Shown here one piece after another: positions 9,577-19,040 of a stretch of DNA of 64,000 nucleotides. The stretch's first letter is position 1. Each line of letters begins with the position of its first letter. The position numbers and the translations under genes are program-made. The stretch is from Alloyangia mangrovi (GTDB lineage: Bacteria; Pseudomonadota; Alphaproteobacteria; Rhodobacterales; Rhodobacteraceae). The notes under the pieces are model-generated. The model ran no database searches and was not told the DNA's origin. It worked only from the letters and a program-made list of their open reading frames with translations. Location of the stretch: assembly GCF_002300555.2 (NCBI RefSeq), contig NZ_NTHN02000013.1:33520-97519 (forward strand). The letters run 5' to 3'.

Positions 9577-9867
9577 GCCACGCCTGCCTTTGCCCCGCGG
9601 GTGCCCGGCCCTGCCTGCAGCTGCCGCTTGCGGTCCCCTCGGGACCTTGGGAAGATGTCGTGCATGGCTCGGGTCTCCATCAGCTTGCCTGCCCTCGGCG
9701 CGCCGATCGGGTCTTGGGACTGCGACGCCCCGCGGGCGACGGGGATCGGCGGCCCGGAACGCTTGCGCAGATCGGGAAAAAGGTCCAGCGCCCGGCTACT
9801 GATCGGCATGATCGGCTCATGACGCGGCGCTTCGGCAACGGTTGACCTGGCGGCACGGACCGGAGGC

Positions 9868-10824
9868 TCAGCTCAGAGGGTGGAAGCAGGCGACCTGCGT
9901 CGCCCCGCCCGTCGCCGAGAGCCGCGGCACCTCGGCCCGGCAGCGGTCCGTCGCCCGCGGGCAGCGCGCGGCAAAGGCGCAGCCGGGTGGCGGATTCAGC
10001 GGATCGGGCAGCTCTGTCCCCTCCTGCTCGGGCGCCCGCAGCGGGCGCCCCACCACCGGCGCGCTGTCGGCGAGCAGCTTGGTGTAGGGGTGGCGCGGCG
10101 CGCGGAACACCTCCACGGCCGGGCCGAGTTCGACCACCGAGCCGAAATAGAGCACCGCGATCCGGTCGCTCACCGCCTCGACCACCGCCAGATCGTGCGA
10201 GATGAACAGATAGGTCAGCCCGAACTCGGCCTTGAGGTCCGCGAGCAGGTTCAGCACCTGCGCCTGCACAGAGACATCCAGCGCCGAGACCGGCTCGTCG
10301 AGAATGAGGGTGCTCGCCTGCGCCGCCAGCGCACGCGCGATGCCGATGCGCTGCGCCTGCCCGCCCGAGAACTCGTGCGGGTAGCGCTCGAGGAATTCCT
10401 CGCGCAGGTTCACGCTGGCGAAAATCTCGGAAATGCGCCGGTTGCGGTCGGCCCGGCCCATGCCGTGCAGGCGCTTCAGCGGCGCCTCCATGATCTGCCG
10501 AATGGTCTTGCGCGGGTTGAGCGAGGAGATCGGATCCTGAAAGACGTACTGGATGCGCTTGCCGAAGAGGGCCGGGTTGGCGTTGTCGAGCGCCGCGCCG
10601 TCGATCTCGATGCTCCCCGTCGTGGGCGCAATCAGGCCCACCAGAAGGCGTGCCAGCGTGGACTTGCCGCAGCCGCTCTCACCGACGATGCCCAGCGTCT
10701 CGCCCCGCGGTACCTCGAGCGTGATCGGATGCACCGCATGGACATGTCCCACCGGTCCGCCGAAGAGCCGCCGCCCCACGGCGAAGGATTTCGACAAGTC
10801 GGTCAGCTTCAACGCGACGCTCAT
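9868..10824 (-). CDS. Oligopeptide/dipeptide ABC transporter ATP-binding protein (DppF-like)
   Basis: Second ATPase of the peptide importer; 318 residues. Motifs: Walker A GESGCGKST, signature FSGGQAQRIGIARAL, Walker B LILDEPVSALD, H-loop ISHDLAVV. The C-terminal oligopeptide/dipeptide domain includes CAFAARCPRATDRCRAEVP, whose cysteines bind an Fe-S cluster in some family members. The ATG at 10824 overlaps the stop of the upstream gene (ATGA), so coupling is likely; earlier in-frame starts lie inside that gene. It is the last gene of the operon 15327 to 9868. The substrate may be di- or oligopeptides, or another DppA-class ligand. Confidence 0.9.
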   Translation of the reverse strand: MSVALKLTDLSKSFAVGRRLFGGPVGHVHAVHPITLEVPRGETLGIVGESGCGKSTLARLLVGLIAPTTGSIEIDGAALDNANPALFGKRIQYVFQDPISSLNPRKTIRQIMEAPLKRLHGMGRADRNRRISEIFASVNLREEFLERYPHEFSGGQAQRIGIARALAAQASTLILDEPVSALDVSVQAQVLNLLADLKAEFGLTYLFISHDLAVVEAVSDRIAVLYFGSVVELGPAVEVFRAPRHPYTKLLADSAPVVGRPLRAPEQEGTELPDPLNPPPGCAFAARCPRATDRCRAEVPRLSATGGATQVACFHPLS

Positions 10825-12704
10825 TCTGCGGCCTCCTGCAGCGGCGCTTCGGGATGGATACACCGCACCGCGCGCATCCCGGCGCGGTGCAGGTCGATCT
10901 CGGTGGCCCGGCAGTCGGGCCGCGCCCGGGTGCACCGCTCGGCAAAGGCGCAGCCCTGCGGCAGGCGGTCCACCACTGGCGGCAGCCCGGGGATCGCTTC
11001 GAGCCGCCTTTTCCCCGTGCCGAGCTCTGGCACGCAGGCCATGAGCCGCGCCGTATAGGGATGCAGCGGCGTGTCGAGGATCGCCTTGGTCGGCCCCTCT
11101 TCGACGATGCGCCCGGCATACATCACAGCCACCCGATCGCAGAGCTGCGCCACCACGCCGAAGTCATGGGTGATGAAGACGATAGCCAGCCCGCGTTCGC
11201 GCCGCAGGTCGTCGAGCAGCGCGAGGATCTGCGCCTGCACCGTGACGTCGAGCGCGGTGGTCGGCTCGTCGGCAATGATCACGTCGGGCTCGTTGGCAAG
11301 CGCAATGGCGATGCCGATGCGCTGGCGCATGCCGCCCGAGAGCTCGTGCGGGTAGTCGCTCAGGCGCTTTTCGGGGTTCGGGATACGCACCGACTTCAGC
11401 AGCTCCAGCGCCCGGGCCCGGCCGTCCTTCTGCCCGATGGGCCGGTGGGCGCGGATCGCCTCGATGAGCTGGTCGCCGACGCGGTAGAGCGGGTGCAGCG
11501 TCGCCAGCGGGTCCTGGAAGATATAGGCCACGTTGCGCCCGCGCATGTCGCGCAGACGGCCGTAGGACGCGCCGATCAGGTCCTCGCCCTCGTAGCGCAC
11601 CGCGCCGCCGGCGATCACCCCGGGCGGCGAGGCCACCAGCCCCATGACGCTGAGTGCGGTGACCGACTTGCCCGAGCCGCTCTCGCCGATGAGGCCAAGG
11701 CATTCACCGGGCTTCACATGCAGCGACACGCCGCCCACCGCGCGGTAAACCCGGTCCTTGACGTGGAACTGGGTCTGCAGCTCCTGCACCTCGAGCAGCC
11801 CCTGCCCCGCGCTTTCCGGCACCGGGCCTTTGCGGTCCACCCGGGTCGCCGCCATTGGCCGCGACAGCGCGCCGGACTTCAGCCGCGGGTCGAGGGCGTC
11901 GCGCACCCCGTCGCCGAGCAGGTTGATCGACATGACGATGATCAGGATAATCAGCCCCGGCACCACCGAGGTGTGCGGGTTGGTGATCAGCGCCGAGCGC
12001 GCCTCGCCCAGCATCGAGCCCAGATCCGCCTGCGGCGGCTGCGAGCCGAGGCCTAGGAAGCTGAGCCCCGCCGTCTCGAGGATCATCCAGCCGATGGTCG
12101 TGGACATGGCGATGACGATCACCGGGATCACGTTGGGCAGGATCTCCGACAGGATGATGCGGGTGTTTGACAGGCCCGAAAGCCGCGCGGCATCGATAAA
12201 CTCGCGATGCGCGAGGCCGACCGTGATGCCGCGGATATTGCGCGCGAAGAAGGGCATGTTGACCGCCGCCACGGCGATCAGCGCATTGAGCAGCCCCGGC
12301 CCCAGCGCCGCGACGATGGCCAGCGCCAGCAGGATGTAGGGAAAGGCCATGAGCATATCGACGCCGCGCATGATCAGGTTGTCGGTGCGCCCGCCGTAGA
12401 ACCCCGAGATGATGCCCACCGCCGCGCCGATGCTGGCCGCCGCGATGGCCGCGGCGAAGCCCACCGCCAGCGACAGCCGCGTGCCCCAGAGCAGCCGCGA
12501 CAGCAGGTCCCGGCCAAGATGATCGGTGCCCAGCAGCGCGCCCTCGGAAAACGGCCGTTGGAAGCGCGCGCCGGTGTTGGTGACGTCGGGATCGGCCAGC
12601 GGCAGAAGCGGGGTGACCAGCGCAAGCAGCACCACCAGCGCCATCACGACGCCCCCGGCCAGTGCCAGCCGGTTGCGGGCGAGGAGTTTGAGAAAGCCGC
12701 TCAT
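10821..12704 (-). CDS. Fused peptide ABC transporter permease-ATPase (DppC-DppD fusion)
   Basis: One uninterrupted 627-residue frame holds two subunits that are usually separate. Residues 1 to about 285 are a DppC-type permease (N-terminal [29 protein letters not shown], the EAA loop [13 protein letters not shown], end [14 protein letters not shown]). A linker follows, then a DppD-type ATPase from about 310 with Walker A GESGSGKS, signature [15 protein letters not shown], Walker [12 protein letters not shown] and the C-terminal [14 protein letters not shown]. No stop separates the halves. The start at 12704 overlaps the stop of the DppB-like gene (ATGA). Fused permease/ATP-binding proteins of this class occur in other bacteria, so it is probably genuine and not a lost stop. 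Confidence 0.88.
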   Translation of the reverse strand: MSGFLKLLARNRLALAGGVVMALVVLLALVTPLLPLADPDVTNTGARFQRPFSEGALLGTDHLGRDLLSRLLWGTRLSLAVGFAAAIAAASIGAAVGIISGFYGGRTDNLIMRGVDMLMAFPYILLALAIVAALGPGLLNALIAVAAVNMPFFARNIRGITVGLAHREFIDAARLSGLSNTRIILSEILPNVIPVIVIAMSTTIGWMILETAGLSFLGLGSQPPQADLGSMLGEARSALITNPHTSVVPGLIILIIVMSINLLGDGVRDALDPRLKSGALSRPMAATRVDRKGPVPESAGQGLLEVQELQTQFHVKDRVYRAVGGVSLHVKPGECLGLIGESGSGKSVTALSVMGLVASPPGVIAGGAVRYEGEDLIGASYGRLRDMRGRNVAYIFQDPLATLHPLYRVGDQLIEAIRAHRPIGQKDGRARALELLKSVRIPNPEKRLSDYPHELSGGMRQRIGIAIALANEPDVIIADEPTTALDVTVQAQILALLDDLRRERGLAIVFITHDFGVVAQLCDRVAVMYAGRIVEEGPTKAILDTPLHPYTARLMACVPELGTGKRRLEAIPGLPPVVDRLPQGCAFAERCTRARPDCRATEIDLHRAGMRAVRCIHPEAPLQEAAE

Positions 12705-13648
12705 GTCTTGATCCTCGGGTCGAGCAGGCTCTGCGCCACGTCCACCGCGATGTTGAAGAGCACGTAGCATGCGGCGACCAGCACCACTCCGCCCTGCACC
12801 AGCAGGATGTCGCGCTTGAGGATCGCATCGACCAGCATCCGCCCCACCCCGGGCCACTGGAAGACGATCTCGATATAGACCGCGCCCGACAGCACGAAGC
12901 CCGCTTGGATGCCCAGCACGGGGATGATGGAGACCATGGCCGCCTTCAGCGCGTGGCGCCAGATCACCCCGCGCTCGTGCACCCCCTTGGCCCGCGCGGT
13001 GCGGATGAAATCCTGCCGCAGCACCTCGAGCATGGCCGAGCGCGACAGCCGCGCGATGACCCCGGTTGCCACCACGGCGAGAGCAATGGCGGGCAGAGTC
13101 AGGTGCTGGATCAGCGCACAGAGGTCGCGGTCACCATAGATCGGCCACATGCCCGAGACTGGGAACCACCTCAGCTTCACCGCGAAGATCAGGATCATCA
13201 TCATGCCGAGGAAGAACGACGGGATGGAGATCCCCAGCAGCACCGCGAAGGTGATGCTCTTGTCGGCCCAGCCGTACTGGTTCGCCGCCGAGATCACCCC
13301 CGCCACGATGCCGAAGATGGAACAGAGAACAAAGGCCGTGCCCGCCAGAACCAGCGTCGCCCCGAAGCGCTCCACCACCTCGTCGAGCACCGGCCGGTTG
13401 AGCGAGAAGGAGGTACCGAAATCCCCGCCCAGCATATTGCCGAGCCAGATGAAATACTGCTGCACCAGCGGCTTGTCGAGCCCGAGGTCGCGGTTAAGCT
13501 TCTCGACGTTTTCCGGCGTCGCATAGGATCCGAGGATCGCAGTCGCCGGATCGCCGGGGATCAGCGCCATGATCGCGAAGACGATCACGGTGATCCCCAG
13601 CAGCACCGGGATGGCCGAGAGCAGTCGCTTGAGGATGTACCCCGTCAT
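12701..13648 (-). CDS. Peptide ABC transporter permease (DppB-like)
   Basis: Membrane subunit of 315 residues with about six transmembrane segments. Typical family stretches are MTGYILKRLLSAIPVLLGIT at the N-terminus, MALIPGDPA, LGLDKPLVQQYFIWLGNMLGGDFGTS, the EAA loop RQDFIRTARAKGV and the C-terminus [10 protein letters not shown]. It pairs with the DppC part of the downstream fusion to form the channel. It lies 101 bp after the binding-protein gene, with a stem-loop between, and shares an ATGA overlap with the next gene. Confidence 0.92.
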   Translation of the reverse strand: MTGYILKRLLSAIPVLLGITVIVFAIMALIPGDPATAILGSYATPENVEKLNRDLGLDKPLVQQYFIWLGNMLGGDFGTSFSLNRPVLDEVVERFGATLVLAGTAFVLCSIFGIVAGVISAANQYGWADKSITFAVLLGISIPSFFLGMMMILIFAVKLRWFPVSGMWPIYGDRDLCALIQHLTLPAIALAVVATGVIARLSRSAMLEVLRQDFIRTARAKGVHERGVIWRHALKAAMVSIIPVLGIQAGFVLSGAVYIEIVFQWPGVGRMLVDAILKRDILLVQGGVVLVAACYVLFNIAVDVAQSLLDPRIKT

Positions 13649-13711
13649 GGCAGCTCCATGGGTTCGGACCGGGGCACCCGGCCCCGTTCATCTGGCACAG
13701 TGTGCAGCGGA

Positions 13712-13733
13712 GGCGCCCGGCGGCCGGGGCGCC
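13712..13733 (-). promoter_or_regulatory. Intercistronic stem-loop between dppA-like and dppB-like genes
   Basis: GGCGCCC (13712-13718) pairs with GGGCGCC (13727-13733); two further G-C pairs can form inside the loop. It lies 17 bp past the stop of the binding-protein gene, a common position for hairpins that protect the upstream message. Confidence 0.5.
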
Positions 13734-13749
13734 CCCGACCGCCAGTGGA

Positions 13750-15327
13750 TCAGTTCTTCACCACCTCGTCGAGGAGCAGGAAGAACGACGGCTGCAGCGA
13801 GAAGTTCTCGACCCGCTCCGAGGTCGCCGCGTTCTGCTTCCAGTTCGCCACGAAGACCCAGGGCGCATCCTCCTGCACGATGGTCTGCATCTGCTTGTAG
13901 AGCTCGGCGCGCTCGTCCTGATTAGTGGCGACGCGCGCGGCTTCCAGCAGCTCATCGACCTCGGCGTTGGAATAATAGCCCGAGTTGAAGCCGCCCTTGT
14001 CGGGCCAGGCATCGCTGCGCAGCGCAAGGAAGGGCAGCGTGTCGGGATCGTTGGTCATCCACGCCATCTCGGCCATGTCCGCCTTGCCCTCGAGCCCCGG
14101 GTTCACCTCGCCGAGGAAGGTGTTCCACTCGTAGGTTTCGATCTTGGTGTCGAAGCCCACGGCATTGAGGTCGGCCTGGATGGCGGTGCCCATGGCGATA
14201 GGATCGAGCATCCCCGAGCCGCCCTCGGTGACGTAGAAGGTCAGCTCCGCCCCCTCGGCCCCGGCCTCGGCGAGCAGTTCCTTGGCCTTCTCGGGGTCAT
14301 AGGGATAGGGCTCGAGGTCGTCGTTATAGGCCCAGGCAAAGGCGGGCGGCGTCGGCCCGGCGGCGACCTCGGCGGTGCCCTCGAGCACGTCGTTCACCAG
14401 CGCCTCCTTGTTGACCGCGTAGTTCGCGGCCTGCCGCACGCGCTTGTCGGAGAACGGCCCTTCCTTGGCGTTGAGGATCAGGAACCAGACGTGCGGGCCG
14501 GCCTGCTCGTGAACGGTATAGGTCTCGCCCTGGAACTCGCTCAGCGCCACGGGCGGCACCTCGACCATCAGGTCGATCCCGCCCGCCAGCATCTCGGCTG
14601 TGCGGGTGTTGGCGTCGGTGATGGGGCGGAAGACCACCGCCTGCAGCTCCGGCGCGCCGTCCCAGTAGTCGGGGTTGGCCTCTATCACCACCGCCTCGTT
14701 GGCGCGCCATTCGGCGAACTTGAACGGCCCGGTGCCTGCGGGATTGCGTCCGTAGTCCGCGCCGTATTGCTCGACCGCGGCGGGCGAGACCAGCAGGCCG
14801 GTCGGATAGGCGAGGTTCGACAGGAAGGGCGCGTAGGGTTCCGAGAGGGTAAACTTGACGGTCAGAGCATCAACGGCCTCGACGCTCTCCACCGAGGAGA
14901 AGAAGAAGGCCAGCGGGAAGGGACCGGTGTCGTGGAACGGATGGCCCTCATCGAGCATCCGGTCGAAGTTGAACTTCACCGCCTCGGCGTTGAACGGCGC
15001 ACCGTCGTGGAATGAGACGCCTTCGCGCAGGGTGAAGGTATACTCGGTACCATCCTCGGAAATCGTCCAGTCCGTTGCCAGCGCCGGCTCGACCTCCAGC
15101 GTGCCATCCTTGTAGCGCACGAGACCGTCGTAGACGTTCATCAGGATGCGGAAATCGTTCACCGCGGTCACCGCGGCGGGGTCGAGCGATTTCGGCTCGG
15201 CGATCTGCCCGACGATGAGAACCCCCGGCGGGGTCTGCGCCTGCGCGGCCGTCAGCGTGCCGAACGTCAATGTGAGCGCGGTGCCCGCGGCCAGCAGGCC
15301 CCGGCGGGTGAAGGACGTTATGGACAT
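13750..15327 (-). CDS. Peptide ABC transporter substrate-binding protein (DppA-like, SBP_bac_5)
   Basis: Periplasmic receptor of 525 residues. The signal peptide has a twin-arginine-like start (SITSFTRRGLLAAGTALTLT) ending in AQAQ, so Tat or Sec export is possible. The SBP_bac_5 fold shows in EPKSLDPAAVTAVNDF near the start, ATDWTISEDGTEYTFTLREG and VSFHDGAPFNAEAVKFNFDR, the family's hallmark region, and later NPAGTGPFKFAEW and ANPDYWDGAPEL. First gene of the operon. The short divergent gap to a DUF1028 gene holds two palindromic sites. DUF1028 next to peptide transporters suggests uptake of a peptide or modified amino acid, but the ligand cannot be read from sequence. Confidence 0.92.
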   Translation of the reverse strand: MSITSFTRRGLLAAGTALTLTFGTLTAAQAQTPPGVLIVGQIAEPKSLDPAAVTAVNDFRILMNVYDGLVRYKDGTLEVEPALATDWTISEDGTEYTFTLREGVSFHDGAPFNAEAVKFNFDRMLDEGHPFHDTGPFPLAFFFSSVESVEAVDALTVKFTLSEPYAPFLSNLAYPTGLLVSPAAVEQYGADYGRNPAGTGPFKFAEWRANEAVVIEANPDYWDGAPELQAVVFRPITDANTRTAEMLAGGIDLMVEVPPVALSEFQGETYTVHEQAGPHVWFLILNAKEGPFSDKRVRQAANYAVNKEALVNDVLEGTAEVAAGPTPPAFAWAYNDDLEPYPYDPEKAKELLAEAGAEGAELTFYVTEGGSGMLDPIAMGTAIQADLNAVGFDTKIETYEWNTFLGEVNPGLEGKADMAEMAWMTNDPDTLPFLALRSDAWPDKGGFNSGYYSNAEVDELLEAARVATNQDERAELYKQMQTIVQEDAPWVFVANWKQNAATSERVENFSLQPSFFLLLDEVVKN

Positions 15328-15358
15328 TTCGTGACCTCCCAGCTGGTCAGGATGAATT

Positions 15359-15402
15359 ATTTATCATGATAAATTGCATCAGGCCAAATTTTCATGATAA
15401 AT
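15359..15402. promoter_or_regulatory. Paired operator candidates in the divergent dppA/DUF1028 promoter
   Basis: ATTTATCATGATAAAT (15359-15374) is a perfect 16-bp palindrome. A second copy, AATTTTCATGATAAAT (15387-15402), matches at 14 of 16 positions. Their centres are 28 bp apart, in the AT-rich gap between two divergent genes. The GntR/FCD regulator encoded at 16117-16875 is the obvious candidate to bind them. Confidence 0.55.
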
Positions 15403-15430
15403 TCAAGCCTGCAGCAGACAGGTTCGGTGA

Positions 15431-16114
15431 ATGACGATTTCCATCCTCGCCTACGACGAAAAATCGGGCAGCTACGGCGGTGCGGCCACGACCGGCAGCC
15501 TCTGCGTCGGCGGCTGGGTGCTGCGGGGCGATGCCGAGGCGGGGCTGAGCGCGTCGCAGGGCTCACTGCCCTCGACAATGTGGGGCACAGCGGTGCTCGA
15601 TCTGATGCGGCAGGGCGTGGCGGCGGAGGAGGCGGTGGCGCAGATCACGGCGCCTGACACCGGCAAGGCACAGCGGCAGCTTTCGGCGCTCGACCTGCAG
15701 GGGCGCACGGCGAACCATACCGGGGTCGAGAGTATCCCCGCCGCCGGTTTCAGGCAGGCGAAGCACGTGATCGTCTCGGGCAACCTGCTGTCGTCGGAGG
15801 CGGTGCTCGATGCCTGCCTCGAGGGTTTCCTCGCCTCCGGGGCGCCTCTCGAGGAGCGGCTGTTGGAGAGCCTCGACCGCGCCGCGGCGACGGGCGGCGA
15901 CAGCCGGGGCCTGCTCTCCGCCGCGCTCTTGGTGGTGAGCCGCCACGCCGCGCCGCTGACCCTGCGCATCGACCATTCGGAAACGCCACTGCAGGACCTG
16001 CGCGCGCTCCATGGCCATGCCACCGGCGGCGCCTATGCGGACTGGGCCGCGACGGTTCCGACGCTGGACGCACCCTTCCTTGGCGCGCCCTTCCCCAAGA
16101 TCGTCAGCCGGTAG
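15431..16114 (+). CDS. DUF1028 family protein
   Basis: A 227-residue protein of the DUF1028 family. The N-terminus TISILAYDEKSGSYGGAATT, the GLSASQGS stretch and RQLSALDLQGRTANHTG are family hallmarks. Members have an Ntn-hydrolase-like fold, but the reaction is not established to my knowledge. Genes of this family often sit beside peptide or amino-acid transporters and amidohydrolases, so processing of an imported amide or peptide is a reasonable guess, not a demonstrated role. It diverges from the transporter operon across a 103-bp gap with two palindromes, and is followed 2 bp later by the convergent GntR gene. Confidence 0.82.
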   Translation: MTISILAYDEKSGSYGGAATTGSLCVGGWVLRGDAEAGLSASQGSLPSTMWGTAVLDLMRQGVAAEEAVAQITAPDTGKAQRQLSALDLQGRTANHTGVESIPAAGFRQAKHVIVSGNLLSSEAVLDACLEGFLASGAPLEERLLESLDRAAATGGDSRGLLSAALLVVSRHAAPLTLRIDHSETPLQDLRALHGHATGGAYADWAATVPTLDAPFLGAPFPKIVSR

Positions 16115-16116
16115 CC

Positions 16117-16875
16117 CTATTCGGCGATGAAGCGTTTCATCACGACCGCTTCCTGGTCCTCCATCATCCGCCGCGCCATCAGCATGTGATCGCGCATGAT
16201 CCCGCGTGCCGCCTCGGCATCGCCTGCGCGCAAGGCTGCGATGAGCTTCAACTGATACGCGCGCCCACGTTTCCAGAGTTCCTCGTTGGGTTGGGAGTAG
16301 AGCTTCTTGTAGACGGTCAGGTCGGTGAGGATCCGCGCCATGAAACCGATGAAGAAGCTCAGCAGCGCGTTGTCGGAGAATTCCGCAAGACAGGCGTGGA
16401 AGCGCAGCGAGGCGATATGCTGTGCGCGCTCCTCCTCGGCATCGGCGGCGGGATGGGCATAGTCCGCCATGATCGCCTCGAGCCGCGCCAGTTGCTCGGC
16501 GTCCAGCTTGCCCGCGAGCGCGGCGGCGACCTCGGGTTCGAGCGCCACGCGCAGCTGGTAGATGTCGTCGATCGAGACATTGCGGAAGTAGAAGTAATTG
16601 GCCAGCAGCGCGCGTGCCCGGTCAGTGCTGACCTCGCCGACGAAACTGCCGCCGCCGGGGCCGGTCTTGGTGACCACCAACCCCTGTGCCTGCAGCAGCC
16701 GCATGGCCTCGCGGATGGTGCCCTTGGACATGCCGAAATGCGCGATCATCTCGGCTTCGCCGGGGAGCCGGTCGCCGGGCATCAGACCCTTTTCGACCAC
16801 CCAGTCCTTGATCGCTTCGGCCACCCGCACCGGGCGGGAGCGGCGGGTGGTCCTGCCTCTTTCTACGTCGCTCAT
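16117..16875 (-). CDS. GntR/FCD-family transcriptional regulator
   Basis: A 252-residue regulator with an N-terminal GntR winged helix (about residues 15-80: LPGEAEMIAHFGMSKGTIRE and a wing with GPGGGSFV) and a C-terminal all-helical FCD ligand domain, where DIYQLRVALEPEVAA and the His in SLRFHACLAEFSDN fit the metal/carboxylate pocket. FCD regulators usually sense small organic acids. It is convergent with the DUF1028 gene and close to the peptide-transporter operon, so control of one or both through the 15359-15402 sites is likely. The Tct operon on its other side is an alternative target. Confidence 0.85.
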   Translation of the reverse strand: MSDVERGRTTRRSRPVRVAEAIKDWVVEKGLMPGDRLPGEAEMIAHFGMSKGTIREAMRLLQAQGLVVTKTGPGGGSFVGEVSTDRARALLANYFYFRNVSIDDIYQLRVALEPEVAAALAGKLDAEQLARLEAIMADYAHPAADAEEERAQHIASLRFHACLAEFSDNALLSFFIGFMARILTDLTVYKKLYSQPNEELWKRGRAYQLKLIAALRAGDAEAARGIMRDHMLMARRMMEDQEAVVMKRFIAE

Positions 16876-17028
16876 GGCCCCGTCTTTCGCGAAAGGCGCC
16901 CTTAGAAAGCCTCTGAAATAAGGCAGGGCGCGGCGTTTTCGCGGTCTATCACGAGACGTCCCGGTGCGACAACCAGCGGGCGGTGGACTCTGGCGGACCC
17001 GTTGCCGGGCCCGCCCTTGCCTCAGCGC

Positions 17029-18513
17029 TCAGGAGGCCCGCAGCCGATAGCGCCGCAGCGCCGGCTTGAGGTAGGGCCAGACGATGCTCAGCACTGCCGC
17101 GGCCAGCAGCGCCGCCGAGATCGGCCGGGTGAAGAAGGCCCATGCCCCGTCCGCCGAGTAGGTGAAGCCCTTGCGCAGGTTCGACTCGAGCATCGGCCCG
17201 AGGATGAACGACAGCAGGAACGGGCTCACCGGCAGCCGCACCATGTCCATCACGATCCCCAGCGCCGCGAAACCAAGCAGGAAGAGGAAGATGTAGCTGC
17301 CGCCCACGTTGACGAAGACGCCAACGAAGCTCAGCACCACGATCGGCGGATAGAGGTAGTGGTAGGGCACCTTGAGGATCGCCGGGAAGAGCCGCATGCC
17401 GAAGAACTGCATCAACAGCACCAGCACCGCCGAGAGCAGCGCCGTTCCGAAGACCGCGTAGACGATCTCGGGGTTGTTGGTGAAAAGCAGCGGACCGGGC
17501 TGCACGCCGTGAATCATCAGCCCGCCGAGCAGGATCGCCGTGGTGCCGTCACCGGGAATCCCCAGCGCGATCATCGGGATCAGCGAGCCGCCGACGCTGG
17601 CGTTGTTGGAGGTCTCGGAGGCGAATACCCCGTCGATGCAACCCTTGCCGAATTTCTCGGGATGCTTCGAGGCGCTCTTGGCCTGCGCGTAGGCGACCAT
17701 GTTCGACAGCGCTGCGCCCATGCCCGGCAGGAAGCCGATCCAGATGCCGATGCCGAAGGAGCGGATGATGTTCCACAGGTTGTCGCGGTACTCGCGCAGG
17801 CTCACGCCGAAGCCCGAGATGCGCCCCGCGTCGACCGTCGGCAAGTCCTGCGTGCCTTTGGCGAAATCCATGACGATCTGCTTGAGCGCGAAGAGCCCCA
17901 GCATCATGGCGATGAGATCGAAGCCGCTTGAGAGGTACATGTTGCCGAAGGCAAAGCGCGCGGTGCCGTCGATCGGCGCGAAGCCGACGCAGGCGAAGAG
18001 CAACCCGAGCGCGGCCGAGGCCATGCCCTTGCCGACGTTCTCGCGCGAGAGCGAGGCGACAAGCGCGATGGCGCAGAAACCGAGCGAGAAATATTCCCAT
18101 GGCCCCAGTTTCAGCGCCAGATCGGCGAGGACGGGGCTCGCCACGGCGGCGATCAGGATCGAGAAGAAGGTGCCGATGAAGCTCGCGGTGATCGCCGCGC
18201 CGAGCGCCTTCACCGCCTCGCCGTTGCGGGTCATCGGATAGCCGTCGAAACAGGTGGCTATGGCCGAGGGCGAGCCGGGGATTCCCAGCAGGATCGATCC
18301 GATCATCGCGCCGGAGACGCCGCCGATCCAGATCGACACCAGCATGGCAAGCCCGGTGCCGGGGTCCATGCCGAAGGTGACAGGCAGCAGCAGCGCCACG
18401 CCAAGGCCCCCGGAGAGACCCGGGATCGCGCCGAGGATGACACCGAGGATCGCGGCGCCGAGGATGATCAGGAAGGTGAGCGGTTCGAAGAGGTGCAGGA
18501 ATGAGTCGATCAT
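17029..18513 (-). CDS. tctA: Tripartite tricarboxylate transporter large permease (TctA)
   Basis: Large membrane subunit, 494 residues with about eleven or twelve transmembrane segments, of the secondary TTT transporters that import carboxylates using an ion gradient and a periplasmic binding protein. Family marks: ILGAIPGLSGGLGVALLLP near the N-terminus, SILLGIPGSPSAIATCFDGY, GFLPGMGAALSNMVAYAQAK, and the repeat of the glycine/proline motif as IALGIPGDGTTAILLGGLMI. The start at 18513 (MIDSFLHLFEPL) is 7 bp after the tctB stop; in-frame codons before it lie inside tctB. It ends the operon tctC-hydrolase-tctC-tctB-tctA. Confidence 0.92.
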   Translation of the reverse strand: MIDSFLHLFEPLTFLIILGAAILGVILGAIPGLSGGLGVALLLPVTFGMDPGTGLAMLVSIWIGGVSGAMIGSILLGIPGSPSAIATCFDGYPMTRNGEAVKALGAAITASFIGTFFSILIAAVASPVLADLALKLGPWEYFSLGFCAIALVASLSRENVGKGMASAALGLLFACVGFAPIDGTARFAFGNMYLSSGFDLIAMMLGLFALKQIVMDFAKGTQDLPTVDAGRISGFGVSLREYRDNLWNIIRSFGIGIWIGFLPGMGAALSNMVAYAQAKSASKHPEKFGKGCIDGVFASETSNNASVGGSLIPMIALGIPGDGTTAILLGGLMIHGVQPGPLLFTNNPEIVYAVFGTALLSAVLVLLMQFFGMRLFPAILKVPYHYLYPPIVVLSFVGVFVNVGGSYIFLFLLGFAALGIVMDMVRLPVSPFLLSFILGPMLESNLRKGFTYSADGAWAFFTRPISAALLAAAVLSIVWPYLKPALRRYRLRAS

Positions 18514-18520
18514 GGCGGCC

Positions 18521-18982
18521 TCAGAAGATCGAGGCTTCGGGCAGGTAAGAGCCGAGCCCAAGCGTGAAGAGAAGGTAGACGGCACCGGTGGCGGCAAGGC
18601 TCAGCACGACCCCGCGCCAGAGCACCCGCCGTTTCGGTCCGGCGATCAGCCAGTAGAAAGCGAAGAGGAGCAGCGGCGTTACCGCGTAGAAGCCGAAAAG
18701 CTTCATCGCCAACGCGTAGAGCGCCAGCAGCGCGAAGAAGAGGCCGCCCCGAAGAAGTTGCGGTCGGTCGACGGGGATGGTCTCCTCGGCGATCTCGCTG
18801 CGCCCGGCGCGCAGGAAGATGGCGATGCCCGACAGGATCAGCACCGCCGCGCCGAAATAGGGAAAGAGCCGCGGCCCCGGGTCATCGGTAAAGGACGTGT
18901 AGGTGATCTGGCTGGTCATCCCGGCCACGATCAGGCCAAGCCCGATCAGCACGAGGCTGGTGATGCGATCCGTGCGTTGCAT
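18521..18982 (-). CDS. tctB: Tripartite tricarboxylate transporter small permease (TctB)
   Basis: Small membrane subunit, 153 residues with four predicted transmembrane helices (about residues 8-25, 42-60, 78-112, 122-145), matching the TctB size and hydropathy pattern; DPGPRLFPYFGAAVLILSG is the most conserved region of the family. The function of TctB within the transporter is not well defined. It sits between tctC and tctA, with 7 bp to tctA, and is preceded by a perfect stem-loop. Confidence 0.88.
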   Translation of the reverse strand: MQRTDRITSLVLIGLGLIVAGMTSQITYTSFTDDPGPRLFPYFGAAVLILSGIAIFLRAGRSEIAEETIPVDRPQLLRGGLFFALLALYALAMKLFGFYAVTPLLLFAFYWLIAGPKRRVLWRGVVLSLAATGAVYLLFTLGLGSYLPEASIF

Positions 18983-19008
18983 CTGGGTTCTCTCTCCTCC
19001 CTTATGGT

Positions 19009-19033
19009 GGCCGGCCCCGGGCCGGGGCCGGCC
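19009..19033 (-). promoter_or_regulatory. Perfect 12-1-12 inverted repeat between tctC and tctB
   Basis: GGCCGGCCCCGG (19009-19020) and CCGGGGCCGGCC (19022-19033) are exact reverse complements around one central G. It begins 8 bp after the tctC stop. Such a strong GC hairpin after a binding-protein gene would protect that part of the transcript; no T-run follows. Confidence 0.6.
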
Positions 19034-19040
19034 TGCCGGG

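Noticed and set aside
12705..12857. A 51-codon extension of the fused permease-ATPase gene
   Set aside because: It overlaps the DppB-like gene out of frame. The ATGA overlap and the typical start [11 protein letters not shown] place the start at 12704.
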